A stretch of 8,222 nucleotides of DNA from contig CAIWHI010000679.1 in assembly GCA_903912435.1 (NCBI GenBank), positions 1 through 8,222 on the forward strand, given 5' to 3'. Positions 6,401 to 8,222 of the stretch are shown here, in pieces (position 1 is the first letter of the stretch; the number at the start of each line of letters is the position of its first letter). Made by a program: the position numbers and the translations under genes. Under the pieces are notes generated by a model, which was given only the letters and a program-made list of their open reading frames with translations, was not told the origin of the DNA and ran no database searches. This DNA comes from an uncultured Bacteroidota bacterium. GTDB lineage: Bacteria > Bacteroidota > Bacteroidia > Chitinophagales > Chitinophagaceae.

Positions 6401-7831
6401 ATGGCAAATGACAATAAACTAGCAAATATTATAGCCCACTGTAAGGAGTATGGGTTTGTTTTCCAATCGAGTGAAATTTATGATGGCTTGAGTGCAGTAT
6501 ACGATTATGGCCAAAACGGTGCCGAACTAAAGAGAAATATTCGTGATTACTGGTGGAAGAGCATGACCCAGATGCACGACAATATAGTGGGCATTGATGC
6601 TGCAATATTCATGCACCCAACGGTATGGAAAGCCAGCGGCCATGTGGATAATTTCAGCGACCCAATGATTGACAATAAGGACAGCAAAAAAAGATATAGG
6701 GTAGATCATCTTATTGAGGCTTTTGTTGAAACAATTGATAAGGAAAAGGGTGATGAAATATTGCAGCAAATGGAACAATTGCTTGCGGCCAACGATTTTG
6801 ATGGCCTGAAAGCAATGATTGACGCCAATAAAATGAAATGCAGCATTAGCGGCACTTGCAACTGGACAGAAGTACGCCAGTTCAACCTTATGTTCTCTAC
6901 CGAAATCGGTTCTGTAGCTGAGGAAGCAAATGTTATCTACCTGCGCCCCGAAACTGCACAAGGTATTTTTGTAAACTTCCTAAATGTGCAGAAAACCGGC
7001 CGTATGAAAATACCATTCGGTATTGCACAAACAGGTAAGGCATTCAGGAATGAAATCGTTGCCAGGGGATTCATTTTCAGGATGAGGGAATTTGAGCAAA
7101 TGGAAATGCAGTTTTTTGTAAAACCAGGCACCCAGAAAGAATGGTATGACTACTGGAAAGAAACACGCATGAAATGGCACCTGTCATTAGGCATCTCTGC
7201 TGATAAATACCGCTTTCACGACCATGTGAAACTAGCTCACTATGCCGATATGGCCTGTGATATTGAATACGATTTCCCAATGGGTTTCAAAGAGGTAGAA
7301 GGGGTACATAGTCGTACCGATTTCGACCTGAAACAACACCAGCAATTCAGTGGTAAAAAACTCACTTACTTCGATACCGATATCAACCAGCATTATACAC
7401 CCTATGTTATTGAAACATCAATAGGGCTGGACCGTACCGTGATGATGATATTAAGCGAAGCCTATGAAGAGGAAGACCTGAGCACTGCCGACAAACAGGA
7501 TAGCCGCACAGTGTTGCGCTTCCCGCCAATGTTAGCACCTATCAAACTAGCTGTATTACCACTTACCAAAAAAGATGGTCTACCCGAAATAGCCCGCGAC
7601 CTAATAGCCCAGTGCAAACCCCACTTCAAGTGTTTTTATGAAGAGAAAGACACTATAGGCAAGAGATACCGCAGACAAGATGCCCTGGGTACCCCATTCT
7701 GCGTTACCATCGACCACCAAACCAAGGAAGACAATATGGTAACTATACGCTACAGGGATAGCATGCTACAAGAGCGTGTACCAATGGAGCAAATAAAAAA
7801 CATGGTATTGGAGAAGATTAAGATGTTCTAA
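6401..7831 (+). CDS. glyS: Glycyl-tRNA synthetase, homodimeric (eukaryotic-like) class II type
   Basis: This 476-residue enzyme charges tRNA-Gly with glycine using ATP. It is the alpha2 form, not the GlyQ/GlyS alpha2-beta2 form. Residues 25-90 carry the family N-terminal signature: SSEIYDGLSAVYDYGQNGAELK, then HPTVWKASGH. RPETAQGIF (182-190) is the glycine-pocket signature. Motif 2 is FRNEI (215-219) plus the following RGFIFRMREFEQME. Motif 3 contains IGLDR (341-345). The anticodon-binding domain runs from about 379 to the end, from APIKLAVLPL to RYRRQDALGTPFCVTID. Length is slightly short of the ~500 residues common in this type. The usual CxxC pairs of the zinc-binding insertion seen in some homologues are replaced (DNKDSKKRYR; only C147 and C153 remain). 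The ATG at 6401 is chosen because the family N-terminus follows directly and a -7 box precedes it closely. The symbol glyS is the common label for this type, although it is also used for the beta subunit of the other form. Confidence 0.95.
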   Translation: MANDNKLANIIAHCKEYGFVFQSSEIYDGLSAVYDYGQNGAELKRNIRDYWWKSMTQMHDNIVGIDAAIFMHPTVWKASGHVDNFSDPMIDNKDSKKRYRVDHLIEAFVETIDKEKGDEILQQMEQLLAANDFDGLKAMIDANKMKCSISGTCNWTEVRQFNLMFSTEIGSVAEEANVIYLRPETAQGIFVNFLNVQKTGRMKIPFGIAQTGKAFRNEIVARGFIFRMREFEQMEMQFFVKPGTQKEWYDYWKETRMKWHLSLGISADKYRFHDHVKLAHYADMACDIEYDFPMGFKEVEGVHSRTDFDLKQHQQFSGKKLTYFDTDINQHYTPYVIETSIGLDRTVMMILSEAYEEEDLSTADKQDSRTVLRFPPMLAPIKLAVLPLTKKDGLPEIARDLIAQCKPHFKCFYEEKDTIGKRYRRQDALGTPFCVTIDHQTKEDNMVTIRYRDSMLQERVPMEQIKNMVLEKIKMF

Positions 7832-7866
7832 TTTTTCAAAATACAATTTACCTAATTGAAATGCTT

Positions 7867-7901
7867 AAATTGCCGCTCCTAACGGGCGGTAATTTTGTTT
7901 T
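7867..7901 (+). terminator. Terminator after glycyl-tRNA synthetase, overlapping the next gene's promoter
   Basis: A 12-bp stem pairs 7867-7878 (AAATTGCCGCTC) with 7884-7895 (GGGCGGTAATTT), with two G-U wobbles and a 5-nt loop. The T-rich tail is TTTTGTTTT, ending at 7901. The next base is the A of the following gene's ATG. It lies 35 bases after the glyS stop. Confidence 0.75.
7890..7897 (+). promoter_or_regulatory. -7 box within the terminator, ahead of the 7902 gene
   Basis: TAATTTTG is an exact TAnnTTTG match formed by the right arm and tail of the terminator. It ends 4 bases before the ATG at 7902. If functional, the transcript is leaderless or starts inside the first codons. The nearest TTG (7870-7872) is only 17 bases upstream, which is short for -33 spacing. 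Confidence 0.4.
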
Positions 7902-8222
7902 ATGGAAGAGCACATACTAAAAGAAGCAGCCCTGGCACTAAGGGCCGAATGGGAACTAGAGCTACCCGATACCCTAACGGAAGAGGCAATAATTAATCTA
8001 CTGGCTACCAGTATAGTAAAAATTATAGAGCGTGGCCCTGATGTTTTTTACCAACTCATGTACCGTCTCGATATTTCAGAAAAAAAACTCAATGCAGTGC
8101 TGCAAAGCGACGACAAAGCCCACCAGATAGCCCGCCTCATCTATGAGCGACAATTACAAAAAATCCAAAGCCGTATCAAATACAAAACCGGAAAGGTAAA
8201 TGAGGTAGATGATGAATTGAAA
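7902..8222 (+). CDS. Conserved hypothetical protein, 3' end outside window
   Basis: The frame is open for 107 codons from the ATG at 7902 to the window edge without a stop. The product is rich in charged residues and looks fully helical, with no signal peptide, membrane segment or cysteine. It contains a core FYQLMYRLDISEKKL (about 48-62) followed by a helix ending IARLIYERQLQKIQSRIKYK. From memory, short Bacteroidota proteins of unknown function share this LYRLDxxEKK...LIxERQxQK pattern and end soon after, so the missing part may be small. No function can be assigned. It follows glyS by 70 bases but is separated from it by a terminator, so independent transcription is likely. Confidence 0.7.
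   Translation, partial: MEEHILKEAALALRAEWELELPDTLTEEAIINLLATSIVKIIERGPDVFYQLMYRLDISEKKLNAVLQSDDKAHQIARLIYERQLQKIQSRIKYKTGKVNEVDDELK

Noticed and set aside
6527..6961. 144-codon open frame on the minus strand
   Set aside because: It lies inside glycyl-tRNA synthetase, which is a certain gene. The product has no recognisable domain, so it is a shadow frame.

Overview
The window is an AT-rich bacterial chromosome segment, most likely from the Bacteroidota and probably near the Chitinophagaceae/Sphingobacteriia. Three things support this. Several genes belong to families typical of the phylum: DUF4476, TIGR02757/DUF2400, and a PAS protein ending in a REIAWVQSHRVR-type phosphoacceptor segment. 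Matches to the Bacteroidota -7 promoter box TAnnTTTG lie ahead of several genes. Shine-Dalgarno sequences are almost absent. No transposase, phage gene, CRISPR array, tRNA or rRNA was recognised, so this looks like ordinary housekeeping and accessory chromosome.

Layout. Positions 1-381 hold the 3' end of a DUF4476 protein, followed by a strong intrinsic terminator (401-437). Positions 607-1872 encode an exported outer-membrane beta-barrel of the BamA/TamA surface-antigen type without POTRA domains, starting at TTG. A recognisable promoter (2011-2043) precedes a probable two-gene operon: a class I SAM-dependent O-methyltransferase (2077-2748) and a VOC/bleomycin-resistance-like protein (2761-3177). 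A TIGR02757/DUF2400 gene (3443-4216) follows. It is bracketed by two same-orientation copies of a ~96-bp G/C-run repeat (3305-3399 and 4255-4351). Convergent to it, on the minus strand, is a multi-PAS sensor-like protein (4396-6165). It has a degenerate receiver domain and a C-terminal HisKA-like segment with no ATPase domain. A divergent intergenic region separates it from glycyl-tRNA synthetase (6401-7831). A terminator after that gene overlaps the apparent promoter of a conserved hypothetical gene that runs off the window end (7902-8222).

Apart from the methyltransferase/VOC pair, the genes look like independent transcription units, and no single pathway ties the window together. The most interesting points are: the repeat pair around TIGR02757; the Lys/Asp arrangement in TIGR02757 that resembles HhH-GPD DNA glycosylases; the PAS protein built from a pseudo-receiver and an orphan phosphoacceptor domain; and the compact overlap of terminator, promoter and start codon at 7867-7904. 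I saw no convincing evidence of a wholly new multi-gene system.
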